The position numbers and the translations under genes are program-made. DNA of 64,000 bases, taken from positions 124,001 to 188,000 of the forward strand of contig NZ_FQZK01000005.1 of the NCBI RefSeq assembly GCF_900141985.1, in the 5' to 3' direction. Below are positions 37,917-46,505 of the stretch, piece after piece. Below the pieces are notes generated by a model, which was given only the letters and a program-made list of their open reading frames with translations, had not been told where the DNA came from and did no database searches. The stretch is from Nocardiopsis flavescens. Its GTDB lineage: Bacteria > Actinomycetota > Actinomycetes > Streptosporangiales > Streptosporangiaceae. How positions within the stretch are numbered: position 1 is the first letter of the stretch; every line of letters starts with the position of its first letter.

Positions 37917-39653
37917 TCAGTGCCCGGGACGCTCGCCGGGCGGGCGGTAGGACGGCATCTGCTCCTCGGGATCGCGTACGACCTTGGGCCCGCGCCCGGG
38001 CGCTCGTTCGTCCTTGAGGGCCCTGGCCAGCCCCCAGCACATGAACAGCAGGATCACCGCGAACGGCAGGCCCGTGACCACCGCCGCCGCCTGGAGTGCG
38101 GCGAGGGCGTCCGCCCCGCCCAGGACCAGCAGCACCAGGGTGACGGCGCCCTCGCTGATCGCCCAGAAGGCCCGCTGGACCTTGACCGGGTTGGGGTCTC
38201 CGCCGTTGGTGAGCATGTCGACCACGAGGGACCCCGAGTCGGAGGAGGTGATGAAGAAGACCGCCACCACGATGATCAGCAGCACGGAGATGATCATCCC
38301 GACGACCGGACCGATCGGCAGCATCTCGATCAGCCGGAACGCCCGGTCCTCCTCCTCCAGGGCGTTGAAGCCGCCGCCCTCGAAGAGGTCGTAGTACAGG
38401 CCCGAGCCGCCGAACACCCCGAACCACAGCACCGAGACCAGCACCGGGGCGAAGAGCGCCCCGATCACGAACTCGCGGATGGTGCGCCCGTAGGAGACCC
38501 GGGCCAGGAAGATGCCGACGAACGGCGCCCAGGAGATCCACCAGCCCCAGTAGAAGATGCTCCAGGTGGTGGTCCAGCTCGCGGCCTGCTCGTCCATGAG
38601 CGGGCTGGGGAAGGACAGGCTCCACGGTACGAGGTTGGCCAGGTAGTCCCCGAGGCCGGTGGTGGTGACGCTGACCATCCACAGCTTGGGGCCGAGCAGG
38701 AAGATGATGAGCAGCAGCACGGCCGCCAGCCAGAGGTTGATCACCGAGAGGCGGCGGATGCCCTTGTCGATCCCGGCCAGGACGCTGAGCAGCGCCACGG
38801 CGGTGATGACGACGATGAGCACCGAGTGGACGAACGCGTTGGACTCGATGCCGAAGACGTGCTGGAGGCCGCCGCTGATCTGGAGGGTCCCCAGGCCCAG
38901 GGAGGTGGCCAGGCCGAAGATGGTGCCGAACACGGCGAGGATGTCCACCAGGTTGCCGGGCCAGCCGAACGCCCGGTCCCCGAGCAGCGGGTACAGCGCG
39001 GAGGCGGGGCGCAGCGGCAGCCCCTTGCGGTACGTGAAGTAGCCCAGGGACATCCCCAGGGCGATGTAGATCGCCCAGGGGTGGAAGCTCCAGTGGAAGA
39101 AGCTCAGCGCCATGGCCTCGCCCGCCGCGGCCACGGAGGGCGGCTCGCCCTCGGCGGGCAGGTGCTCGACGGAGCGCGGCCAGTGCAGGTGGTGGATGGG
39201 CTCGGAGACGCCCCAGAACACGAGGCCGATGCCCATGCCGGTGGTGAAGAGCATCGCGAACCAGGCGACGGTCCCGAACTCGGGGCGGGAGTCGTCGGGG
39301 CCCAGCCGGACGCTCCCGAACTTGCTGAACATGAGGAACAGCGCCAGCGCGAGGAAGAACGTGGTGGCGAGCACGTACAGCCAGCCCAGGTTGACGCCGA
39401 TCCAGTCCCGGGTGGCCGTGGCGGCCTCCAGCAGGGGATCGGTGAACGCGATGCCCAGGACCACGAAGGCGAGGATGACGAGTCCGGAGACCGTGAAGAC
39501 CGCCGGGTTGGTGTGTTCTCTGATGTAGGCGCGCAGGGTCGGGATGACGATTCCTTTCCGACCTCGGAAGGTCGGGGGGATCCTCCCGGGCGGAGTGTCG
39601 GCCGGGCGCGGGGAACGGACCGCGCCACGGGCGTCGAGCAGGTCTGGCGGCAT
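37917..39653 (-). CDS. BCCT-family betaine/choline/carnitine transporter
   Basis: A 12-helix secondary transporter for compatible solutes, about 578 residues as drawn. The BCCT signature WWISWAPFVGIFLARVSYG is present, as are the aromatic GMGIGLVFWGVSEP segment and a charged C-terminal tail. The start is uncertain: ATG 39653 is the only ATG, but its first 36 residues (RSPRPADTPPGRIPP) look non-coding. Homologues should begin near the segment IPTLRAYIREHTNP, where no ATG, GTG or TTG exists; AAGGA precedes an ATC there. A CCGACCT/AGGTCGG hairpin lies just ahead of it. Confidence 0.88.
   Translation of the reverse strand: MPPDLLDARGAVRSPRPADTPPGRIPPTFRGRKGIVIPTLRAYIREHTNPAVFTVSGLVILAFVVLGIAFTDPLLEAATATRDWIGVNLGWLYVLATTFFLALALFLMFSKFGSVRLGPDDSRPEFGTVAWFAMLFTTGMGIGLVFWGVSEPIHHLHWPRSVEHLPAEGEPPSVAAAGEAMALSFFHWSFHPWAIYIALGMSLGYFTYRKGLPLRPASALYPLLGDRAFGWPGNLVDILAVFGTIFGLATSLGLGTLQISGGLQHVFGIESNAFVHSVLIVVITAVALLSVLAGIDKGIRRLSVINLWLAAVLLLIIFLLGPKLWMVSVTTTGLGDYLANLVPWSLSFPSPLMDEQAASWTTTWSIFYWGWWISWAPFVGIFLARVSYGRTIREFVIGALFAPVLVSVLWFGVFGGSGLYYDLFEGGGFNALEEEDRAFRLIEMLPIGPVVGMIISVLLIIVVAVFFITSSDSGSLVVDMLTNGGDPNPVKVQRAFWAISEGAVTLVLLVLGGADALAALQAAAVVTGLPFAVILLFMCWGLARALKDERAPGRGPKVVRDPEEQMPSYRPPGERPGH
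39558..39575 (-). other. Hairpin inside the BCCT 5' region
   Basis: A perfect 7-bp stem (39558-39564 with 39569-39575) and 4-nt loop lies directly before an AAGGA that would serve the likely true start of the transporter. It could control translation. Confidence 0.4.
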
Positions 39654-39740
39654 CCTAGGAGCCCGGACCGGCGCGCACGGGGAGCCGCGCGGCTGCGGCG
39701 TGTCCGGACTAATCCGCCTTAAAGCGGAGAAAAGTGCTCT

Positions 39741-40229
39741 TTAGGGCTTTTCGGACAGGTGGTCCAGGGTGCGGCCCACTCGTCCCAGCCAGTCGACGAT
39801 GACGGACAGCTCCTCGGACGAGTAGCCGTCGTGCAGCTCCGTCATGGCGCGCCGCATCCCGGGGGCGAACGCGGCGTTGATCCCGTCGGCGCCCTCGGTG
39901 AGGCGCACGGCGACCTTGCGCCGGTCCTCGGGGTGCCGGGTGCGCTCGACCAGCCCGTGGGCCTCCATCCGGTCGATCACGCCGGTCACCGATCCGGTGG
40001 AAAGACACAAACTCGCGGCTATCTCTCCGGGTGTCATCGTGCCCGCCACGCGCAACAGTGTGTAGCACTGGAAGTCGGTGGGATTCATCCCGGAGCGGTC
40101 GGCCATCCGGTGCAGGAGCTTGATGAGCCGCACGGCGAGCATCTGCCCGTCGTTCTGCAGGGACTGGTAGTGACCGAACCTCGTGATTCCTTCGGGCTCG
40201 GTGGGGGAGGTGGTCGACACGTTGCCCAC
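39741..40229 (-). CDS. MarR-family regulator divergent from crtE (CrtR-like)
   Basis: A 162-residue winged-helix repressor. The winged-helix region reads MTPGEIAASLCLSTGSVTGVIDRM and LVERTRHPEDRRKVAVRL. It is divergently placed to the carotenoid operon, exactly as crtR is in Corynebacterium glutamicum, where the MarR-type CrtR represses the crt operon and responds to geranylgeranyl diphosphate. Control of crtE here is inferred from position. The 149-base intergenic region holds two 13-bp direct repeats that cover a likely crtE promoter. Confidence 0.85.
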   Translation of the reverse strand: MGNVSTTSPTEPEGITRFGHYQSLQNDGQMLAVRLIKLLHRMADRSGMNPTDFQCYTLLRVAGTMTPGEIAASLCLSTGSVTGVIDRMEAHGLVERTRHPEDRRKVAVRLTEGADGINAAFAPGMRRAMTELHDGYSSEELSVIVDWLGRVGRTLDHLSEKP

Positions 40230-40337
40230 TGTTCCTCTCTCCCCGGGGCTCGGCCTTGGGTCACTCCGAGTCTACGACGCCGGGACACTCCATCTCGCCG
40301 GTCCGGGAGAGGGTCTCGGGCACCGGAAAAATAGTTT

Positions 40338-40368
40338 GGTTGCCGAGATTCATGGTTTCCGAGATTAT
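40338..40368 (+). promoter_or_regulatory. crtE promoter with tandem 13-bp operator repeats
   Basis: A -35 TTGCCG (40340-40345), a 17-base spacer and -10 GATTAT (40363-40368) place the transcription start at about the crtE ATG (40379), so the mRNA may be leaderless. GGTTGCCGAGATT (40338-40350) and GGTTTCCGAGATT (40354-40366) are direct repeats with one mismatch and a 16-base period, covering both hexamers. They are the natural candidate MarR operators. Confidence 0.55.
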
Positions 40369-40378
40369 TGGCGGTGAC

Positions 40379-41509
40379 ATGAACAGTCCAGGGGAGGCAG
40401 ACATCGAACCCGTTCTGAACGAGCCGGTTCCGCTCCGGATCCACCACGTGCACGGTGATCCCCGGGCGGTTCTCGACCAGGTGCTCCGCGACCACCTGCA
40501 CCGCCGCCTGCGCCGGGTCGAGGCGACCGACGCCGAGTTCGCCGCCGGCACCGCCGCCCAGACCGTCGCCTTCACCCTGGCCGGGGGCAAGCGCCTTCGG
40601 TCGGCACTGGCCTGGTGGGGCTGGCGCGCCGGCGGCGGGCCCGTGTCCGGTCCCGTCGCCCAGCACGCCCTGGCCGCCTGCGCCTCGCTGGAGCTCCTCC
40701 AGACCTGTGCCCTGGTGCACGACGACGTCATGGACGGCTCGCAGACCCGCAGGGGCGTGCCGTGCGTCCACCGGGTCCACGAGGCCGAGCACCGGGAGCA
40801 CGGCTGGTCCGGGGAGGACAGGCGCTACGGCGAGTCCCTCGCGGTGCTGGTCGGCGACCTCGCCCTCGCCTGGGCCGACGACATGCTCTCCGGCGCCCTG
40901 CCCGGGGTCCCGCGCCCGGAGGAGGGGCGCGAGGTCTGGAGGGAGATGCGCACGGAGATGATCGCCGGCCAGTTCCTCGACGTGCGCGGCCAGGCGACGC
41001 GGTCGCGCTCGGAGTCGCTGGCGCTGCGCATCGACCTGCTCAAGACCGCCTCCTACACCGTGGAGCGCCCGCTCCACCTGGGGGCCGCCATGGCCGGGGC
41101 GCCGCCTGCGGTCATCGAGGCCCTGCGCTCCTACGGCCGGGACGTCGGGGTCGCCTTCCAGTTCGCCGACGACCTCGCCGGCGCCTACGGCGACAGCCGG
41201 GCCACGGGCAAACCCGTGGGGGACGACCTCCGCGAGGGCAAGACCACCCTGCTGCTGGCGCTGGGCACCCGCATCGCCCGGGAGGAGGGCGACGCACAGG
41301 CCCTGGAACTGCTGGAACGCGTCGGCTCGGGGGCCGACACCGCGGAGGCGGCCGCCGCCCTGGAGCGGCTGGGGGCCGCCGACCGGGTCCGGGAGCACTG
41401 CCGCGGGCTGGCCGCCCGCGGGGCCGCCCACCTGGACGGGGTGGAGCTGCCTGAACCGGTGCACACCCACCTCGCCGACCTGGCCCGCCGCATCGGGGAG
41501 GGCGTATGA
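40379..41509 (+). CDS. crtE: Geranylgeranyl diphosphate synthase
   Basis: A 376-residue trans-prenyl diphosphate synthase that makes the C20 precursor of the carotenoid. The first aspartate-rich motif is in VHDDVMDGSQTRRG, the second in FQFADDLAGAYGD, with GGKRLRSAL near the N-terminus. The first 60 residues are non-conserved. ATG 40379 is chosen (GGCGGTGAC upstream); ATG 40352 is in frame but lies inside the operator repeats. It is the first gene of the crtE-crtI-crtB-Rieske operon and overlaps crtI by ATGA. Confidence 0.92.
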   Translation: MNSPGEADIEPVLNEPVPLRIHHVHGDPRAVLDQVLRDHLHRRLRRVEATDAEFAAGTAAQTVAFTLAGGKRLRSALAWWGWRAGGGPVSGPVAQHALAACASLELLQTCALVHDDVMDGSQTRRGVPCVHRVHEAEHREHGWSGEDRRYGESLAVLVGDLALAWADDMLSGALPGVPRPEEGREVWREMRTEMIAGQFLDVRGQATRSRSESLALRIDLLKTASYTVERPLHLGAAMAGAPPAVIEALRSYGRDVGVAFQFADDLAGAYGDSRATGKPVGDDLREGKTTLLLALGTRIAREEGDAQALELLERVGSGADTAEAAAALERLGAADRVREHCRGLAARGAAHLDGVELPEPVHTHLADLARRIGEGV

Positions 41510-42996
41510 GCGGCCGCACCCCGGCGGGCCGGGGCCGGGTCGTCATCGTAGGGGCCGGCCTGTCCGGGCTGGCCTGCGCCCTGCACCTCGCCGGGGCCGG
41601 ACGGGAGGTCACGGTCCTGGAGCGCGACGAGCACCCGGGCGGCCGGGCCGGGCGCCTGGACATCGGGGACTACCGGTTCGACACCGGCCCCACCGTCCTG
41701 ACCATGCCCGAACTCCTGGACGAGGCCCTGGCCGCGGTCGGCGAGACCGTCGCCGACCGCCTCGACCTGGTCCCGCTGCACCCCGCCTACCGGGCCGCCT
41801 TCGCCGACGGCTCCACCATCGACGTCCATACCGACGCCGAGGCCATGGCCGCAGAGGTCGCCCGCGCGGCGGGCGAGCGCGAGGCCGACGGCTACCTGCG
41901 GCTGCGCGACTGGCTGACCCGGCTGTACCGGGCGGAGATGGGCACGTTCATCGACGCCCAGTTCGACTCGCCGCTGGACCTGGCCGGACCGGACCTGGTG
42001 CGGCTGGCCGCGCTGGGCGGGTTCGGGCGGCTCTCCGCCGCCGTCGGACGCCGCGTGCGCGACGAGCGCCTGCGGCGGATCTTCTCGTTCCAGGCCCTGT
42101 ACGCCGGGGTGGCGCCGCGCCGCGCCCTGGCCGCCTACGCGGTCATCTCCTACATGGACACCATCGCCGGCGTGTACTTCCCCCGCGGGGGGATGCGCGC
42201 GCTCGGCGACGCCCTGGCCGCCGCGGCGGCCAAGGCGGGCGTCGCGTTCCGGTACGGCGACGCCGTCACGTCCCTGGAGCGCGCCGGGGACCGGGTCACG
42301 GCCGCCGTCACCGCCTCGGGGGAGCGGTTCCCCTGCGACCAGGCCGTGGTCACCGCGGACCTGCCCGCGGCGTACCGGCTGCTCGGCGGCGCGCCGCGCC
42401 GCGCGGTGCCGCTCCGCCACTCCCCGTCCGCGGTGGTCCTGCACCTGGGTGTGGACCGGGGCTGGGACCACCTGGAGCACCACACGATCTCCTTCGGGAA
42501 GGCCTGGGACCGGACCTTCGACGAGGTCATCCGCCAGGGCCGCACGATGAGCGACCCCTCCCTGCTGGTCACCCGGCCCACGCACACCGACCCCTCGCTC
42601 GCCCCGGAGGGCCACCAGACCCTCTACGTGCTCGCACCCGCTCCCAACCTGGCCGCGGGGGACATCGACTGGGACGCCGAGGGGCCGCGCTACCGCGACC
42701 GCCTGGTGGCCACCCTGGAGGAGCGGGGGCTGACCGGCCTGGACGCGGCCGTCCGGGCCGAGCACCTGGTGACCCCGGCGGACTGGGCCCGCCAGGGGCT
42801 GGCACGGGGGACCCCGTTCTCGCTCGCCCACACCTTCTCGCAGACGGGGCCGTTCCGGCCCCGCAACACCGTGCCCGGCCTCGCCAACGTCGCCCTGGCC
42901 GGGTGCGGCACCACGCCCGGGGTCGGGCTGCCGACCGTGCTGATCTCGGGGAAGCTCGCCGCCGCCCGCGTGGTGGCGCGGACGGGGGGACGATGA
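41506..42996 (+). CDS. crtI: Phytoene desaturase
   Basis: A 496-residue FAD-dependent desaturase that converts phytoene to lycopene. The N-terminal dinucleotide fold is VVIVGAGLSGLACALHLAG followed by LERDEHPGGRAG, and the C-terminal bacterial phytoene desaturase signature region is GCGTTPGVGLPTVLISGKLAA. Membrane association is expected. It is coupled to crtE by a 4-base overlap and to crtB by another. Confidence 0.94.
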   Translation: MSGRTPAGRGRVVIVGAGLSGLACALHLAGAGREVTVLERDEHPGGRAGRLDIGDYRFDTGPTVLTMPELLDEALAAVGETVADRLDLVPLHPAYRAAFADGSTIDVHTDAEAMAAEVARAAGEREADGYLRLRDWLTRLYRAEMGTFIDAQFDSPLDLAGPDLVRLAALGGFGRLSAAVGRRVRDERLRRIFSFQALYAGVAPRRALAAYAVISYMDTIAGVYFPRGGMRALGDALAAAAAKAGVAFRYGDAVTSLERAGDRVTAAVTASGERFPCDQAVVTADLPAAYRLLGGAPRRAVPLRHSPSAVVLHLGVDRGWDHLEHHTISFGKAWDRTFDEVIRQGRTMSDPSLLVTRPTHTDPSLAPEGHQTLYVLAPAPNLAAGDIDWDAEGPRYRDRLVATLEERGLTGLDAAVRAEHLVTPADWARQGLARGTPFSLAHTFSQTGPFRPRNTVPGLANVALAGCGTTPGVGLPTVLISGKLAAARVVARTGGR

Positions 42997-43952
42997 GGAC
43001 CGCCAACGCCGAACTCGACGCCGCGGGGATCACCCCGCCGCCGCTGCGCAGCGCCTACCTGCGCTGCCGGGAGCTGCACGCCCGCCACGGGCGCACCTAC
43101 TTCACCGCCACCCGGGTCCTGCCGCCGGACCGCAGGCCGGGCGTGCACGCCCTCTACGGGTTCGCCCGCTGGGTCGACGACATCGTCGACGAGCCCGCGC
43201 CGGGGGCCGCCGCCGACCGGGCGGCCCGCCTGGACGCGGTCGACGCCGACCTGGTCCGGACCCTGGAGGGCGGCGAGCCCGGCGAGCCCGTCCTGAGCGC
43301 CCTCGCGCACACCGTGCGGCGGTACCGGCTGCCCGCCGGGCACTTCACCGCGTTCATGCGCTCCATGCGCATGGACCTGGAGGTCGCCGACTACCGCGAC
43401 CTCGACCACCTGCGCGAGTACATGTACGGGTCGGCGGCCGTCATCGGCCTCCAGGTGCTGCCGGTGCTGGGCACCGTCGTCCCGCCGGGGGAGGCCGAGC
43501 GCCCGGCGGCGGCCCTGGGCGAGGCGTTCCAGCTCACCAACTTCCTGCGCGACACCGCGGAGGACCTCGCCCGGGGGCGGGTGTACCTGCCCGCCGACGT
43601 GCTGGACGCGCACGGGGTGGACCGGGAGCTGCTGGAGCACTGCGCCCGGACCCGCCGCCCCGACCCGCGCGCCCGCCGGGCCGTGGCGGCCCTGGTCGAG
43701 GTGAACCAGGGCTTCTACCGGGAGGCCGAGCCGGGGATCGCGATGCTCGACCCGGTGGCACGCCCGTGTGTCGCCACCGCCTTCCGGCTCTACCGCGCCA
43801 TCCTGGACGAGATCTCCGCCGCGGGGTACGACGTGTGGAGCACCCGCCACCGGGTCTCCGACACCCGCAAGCTCGCCGCCGCGGTGCCCGCCCTCGCCCG
43901 CTCCCTGATCGCCCGGTCGATCCCGCGCCCCCGTCCGGTACCCGAAAGGTAG
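42993..43952 (+). CDS. crtB: Phytoene synthase
   Basis: A 319-residue head-to-head prenyl synthase that joins two GGPP molecules. The two Mg-binding motifs are RWVDDIVDEP and NFLRDTAEDLARG, and GFARWVDD and YMYGSAAVIG are family hallmarks. It starts at ATG 42993, overlapping the crtI stop codon, and is followed after seven bases by the Rieske gene. Confidence 0.93.
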   Translation: MRTANAELDAAGITPPPLRSAYLRCRELHARHGRTYFTATRVLPPDRRPGVHALYGFARWVDDIVDEPAPGAAADRAARLDAVDADLVRTLEGGEPGEPVLSALAHTVRRYRLPAGHFTAFMRSMRMDLEVADYRDLDHLREYMYGSAAVIGLQVLPVLGTVVPPGEAERPAAALGEAFQLTNFLRDTAEDLARGRVYLPADVLDAHGVDRELLEHCARTRRPDPRARRAVAALVEVNQGFYREAEPGIAMLDPVARPCVATAFRLYRAILDEISAAGYDVWSTRHRVSDTRKLAAAVPALARSLIARSIPRPRPVPER

Positions 43953-43959
43953 GCCCGGT

Positions 43960-44967
43960 GTGAACCTTCCCGACCCGACCCCCCGCCGCCTCCCCCTGCG
44001 GCGCATGCCCGCCACCACCTGGAGCGGCCAGGGCCCCACCTGGAGGGAGGGCTCGCCCGCGGTCATCGCCGCCGCGCTCAAGCGGGCCGTGGCCCGCCCC
44101 TCCGGCAACTGGTACGTGCTGGCCGCCTCCCGCGAGGTCCGCGCCGACCGGCCCTTCGGACGCGTCGTCGGGGGCGTCGAACTCGTCTCCTGGCGCACCC
44201 CCGACGGCACCGCGCACGCCGGCCCCGGCGCCTGCCCGCACCTGGGCGCCCCGCTGTGCCGGGGCGCGGTCGACGACGGCCGCCTGGTCTGCCGCTGGCA
44301 CGGCCTGGCCCTGGGCGCGGAGGGCTTCCCGGGCTGGAGCCCCTACCCGGTCCACGACGACGGCGTACTGGTGTGGGTGCGCCTGGACGCGGTGGGCCGC
44401 GAGGAGCCGACGCAGGCCCCGGTGGTCCCCGAGCGCCCGCCGCTGGACCGGGCGATCACCGCTGTGGAGAGCCTGGCCGGCCGGTGCGAGCCCGAGGACG
44501 TGATCGCCAACCGGCTCGACCCCTGGCACGGGTCCTGGTTCCACCCGTACTCGTTCGTGGGGCTGCGCGTCACGGAGGTGCCGCGCGGCGCGGACCCCGA
44601 CCCGGACCGCATGGTCGTGGAAGTGGGGTTCCGGGTGGCGGGCCGCTGGGGGGTGCCGGTCCGCGCGGAGTTCCACTGCCCGGAGCCGCGCACCGTCGTC
44701 ATGCGCATCATCGAGGGCGAGGGCCTGGGCAGCGTGGTGGAGACGCACGCGACCCCGCTGGGCGTGGACGGGCGGGGCGTGCCGCGCACCGCGGTCGTCG
44801 AGGCGACGGTCGCCGCCTCCGACCGGCCCGGCTTCGCCCTGGCCCGCCGCCTGTCCGCGGCCGTCCGCCCGGCGGTGCGCGCAGCCGCGCGCCGCCTGTG
44901 GCGCGACGACCTCGCCTACGCCGAGCGCCGCTACCTCCTGCGCTCCACCGGCCGCTTCCCCGGCTGA
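43960..44967 (+). CDS. Rieske iron-sulfur protein in the carotenoid operon (DUF5914 type)
   Basis: A 335-residue protein with an N-terminal Rieske domain: CPHLG and CRWHG supply the two Cys and two His of a [2Fe-2S] cluster (about residues 92-114). The rest lacks the recognisable mononuclear-iron triad of ring-hydroxylating oxygenases but contains DPWHGSWFHPYSF, with three His/Asp candidates. I recall this as the actinobacterial DUF5914 architecture found after crtB, in the crtV slot of the S. griseus crtEIBV operon. It probably tailors the carotenoid by oxygenation or a redox step; the reaction is unknown. Start GTG 43960. Its 3' end overlaps crtU by 37 bases, tail to tail. Confidence 0.78.
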   Translation: MNLPDPTPRRLPLRRMPATTWSGQGPTWREGSPAVIAAALKRAVARPSGNWYVLAASREVRADRPFGRVVGGVELVSWRTPDGTAHAGPGACPHLGAPLCRGAVDDGRLVCRWHGLALGAEGFPGWSPYPVHDDGVLVWVRLDAVGREEPTQAPVVPERPPLDRAITAVESLAGRCEPEDVIANRLDPWHGSWFHPYSFVGLRVTEVPRGADPDPDRMVVEVGFRVAGRWGVPVRAEFHCPEPRTVVMRIIEGEGLGSVVETHATPLGVDGRGVPRTAVVEATVAASDRPGFALARRLSAAVRPAVRAAARRLWRDDLAYAERRYLLRSTGRFPG

Positions 44968-46505
44968 GGCCGGCCGGCGCCGCGGGTGAGGCGGGCGAGG
45001 GCGCGGGCGGGGGCGAGCCGGCCGCGGCGGGGCACGGTCCACAGGGTGTGGCCGGGCAGGCCCCAGCGGGAGAGCAGCGCGTTGGCCGCCAGCAGGCCGC
45101 TGGTGGCGGCGCGCTCCATGAGCGCGACCGGCAGGCCGGTGCGGACGTGGTCGCCCGCCACCACCAGGAACGGGTCCGGGGTGGCCGTCCCCGGACGGGC
45201 GCGGTAGGAGCCCGGCGCGAACAGCGGGCAGTCCTCGCGCAGCTCGTGCCGGGCGTCCACCACCCCGGCCGCCCCCAGCTCCGGGTACACCGACACCGCC
45301 TGCTCCCACAGGGCCCCGCGCTCCCGCTCGGGGTCGCAGCCCCCGGGCAGGGCGTAGGCGTGCAGCTCCACCACCGATCCGCCGGTGCGCCTGGCCCACT
45401 CCCGCTCCGCGTCCCGGTACCGCTCCAGGACGCTGATGTTGTCCAGGGTCGGGTACCCGGCGGTGCCCAGGAACGCGGGACGGTGCGGGCGCACCGGGCG
45501 GTCCAGCCAGTAGCGCGAGACCAGGAACGGCGGCGCCGACTCCAGCCGCGCCAGCCCCGAGCGCCAGGCGGCGTCCCCCAGGTCCGGCGAGGCGGCGGCC
45601 AGGGAACGCGTCCCCGGGACGTCGGCGGCCAGCACCACGGCGTCGAAGGACCCGTGCCCGGGCAGGGAGAAGCGCCGGTCCGCCCCCGGCCCGACCCGCT
45701 CCACCGGAGCCGAGGTGCGCACCTTCGCGCCCAGCCCGCCCAGGTACCGGGCCAGCGGCTCCCACAGCGCCTCGGGGAACGGCGCCCGCGGCACGTCGAA
45801 CACCAGCCCCTCGGACGACCCCAGGAAGTACAGGTGGAACATCACCGCCAGCTCCGCCGCGGACAGGCGTTCGGGCGCGGCGAAGAAGCTGCGCGTGAAC
45901 ACCTCGAACGCCAGGTGCCGGGCGGTCGGCGGGAACCGCACCGCCTCCAGCAGGTCCCGCGCGCTCACGTGGTCGAGCCGCTCGTACACCCCGGGCACGT
46001 CCACGTCCAGCAGGTGCAGCGCCGCCGGAAGGTTCACCCGCGCCAGGTCGCGCAGGGGGAAGCTGGGGCTGGTGGCGGCCAGTACGGCCGCGTTCCACGG
46101 CGGGGTCGCGGGCAGGCCGGAGAACCGGTCGCGCGGGCCGTCCCGGTGCACCAGCGGGTAGTCGGCGAGCGGTACCAGGGAGTCCAGTCCCGGGTCGGCG
46201 CGGCGCAGCAGCCCCCGCAGGTTGTAGTACTGGCGGAAGAAGGCGTGGAAGCCGCGGTCCATCGCCGCGCGCGACCCGTCGGCCAGTTCCGTCTCCCAGC
46301 CGCGCAGCCGTCCGCCGAGCGACTCCTCGCGTTCGAGCACGGTCACGTCCACGCCGCGCTCGGCCAGCCCGCATGCCGCCGCCAGTCCGGCGATCCCGCC
46401 GCCCACCACGGCCGCCCGCGGGGTGAGGGCGGGCCGCGGGCCCGAGGGAGGCGCGGGCCGCACCTCCTCGGCGCGCCGGTCCCGCACGTCCGCCGGGCGG
46501 CTCAC
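44931..46505 (-). CDS. crtU: Carotene desaturase/methyltransferase CrtU (isorenieratene synthase)
   Basis: A 524-residue FAD-dependent enzyme that aromatises beta-ionone rings with methyl migration. The N-terminal FAD fold is AVVGGGIAGLAAACGLAERG and LEREESLGGRLRG. The CrtU signature GFHAFFRQYYNLR follows and separates it from ordinary amine oxidases. AGDHVRTGLPVALMERAATSG is the C-terminal flavin-binding segment. The start is GTG 46505, overlapping the methyltransferase stop codon (GTGA). Together with crtE, B, I and Y it predicts an isorenieratene-type pigment. Confidence 0.87.
   Translation of the reverse strand: MSRPADVRDRRAEEVRPAPPSGPRPALTPRAAVVGGGIAGLAAACGLAERGVDVTVLEREESLGGRLRGWETELADGSRAAMDRGFHAFFRQYYNLRGLLRRADPGLDSLVPLADYPLVHRDGPRDRFSGLPATPPWNAAVLAATSPSFPLRDLARVNLPAALHLLDVDVPGVYERLDHVSARDLLEAVRFPPTARHLAFEVFTRSFFAAPERLSAAELAVMFHLYFLGSSEGLVFDVPRAPFPEALWEPLARYLGGLGAKVRTSAPVERVGPGADRRFSLPGHGSFDAVVLAADVPGTRSLAAASPDLGDAAWRSGLARLESAPPFLVSRYWLDRPVRPHRPAFLGTAGYPTLDNISVLERYRDAEREWARRTGGSVVELHAYALPGGCDPERERGALWEQAVSVYPELGAAGVVDARHELREDCPLFAPGSYRARPGTATPDPFLVVAGDHVRTGLPVALMERAATSGLLAANALLSRWGLPGHTLWTVPRRGRLAPARALARLTRGAGRPQPGKRPVERRR

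Noticed and set aside
44987-45207. Plus-strand frame after the Rieske gene
   Set aside because: It lies opposite crtU, which has a complete FAD fold and CrtU signature on the minus strand.
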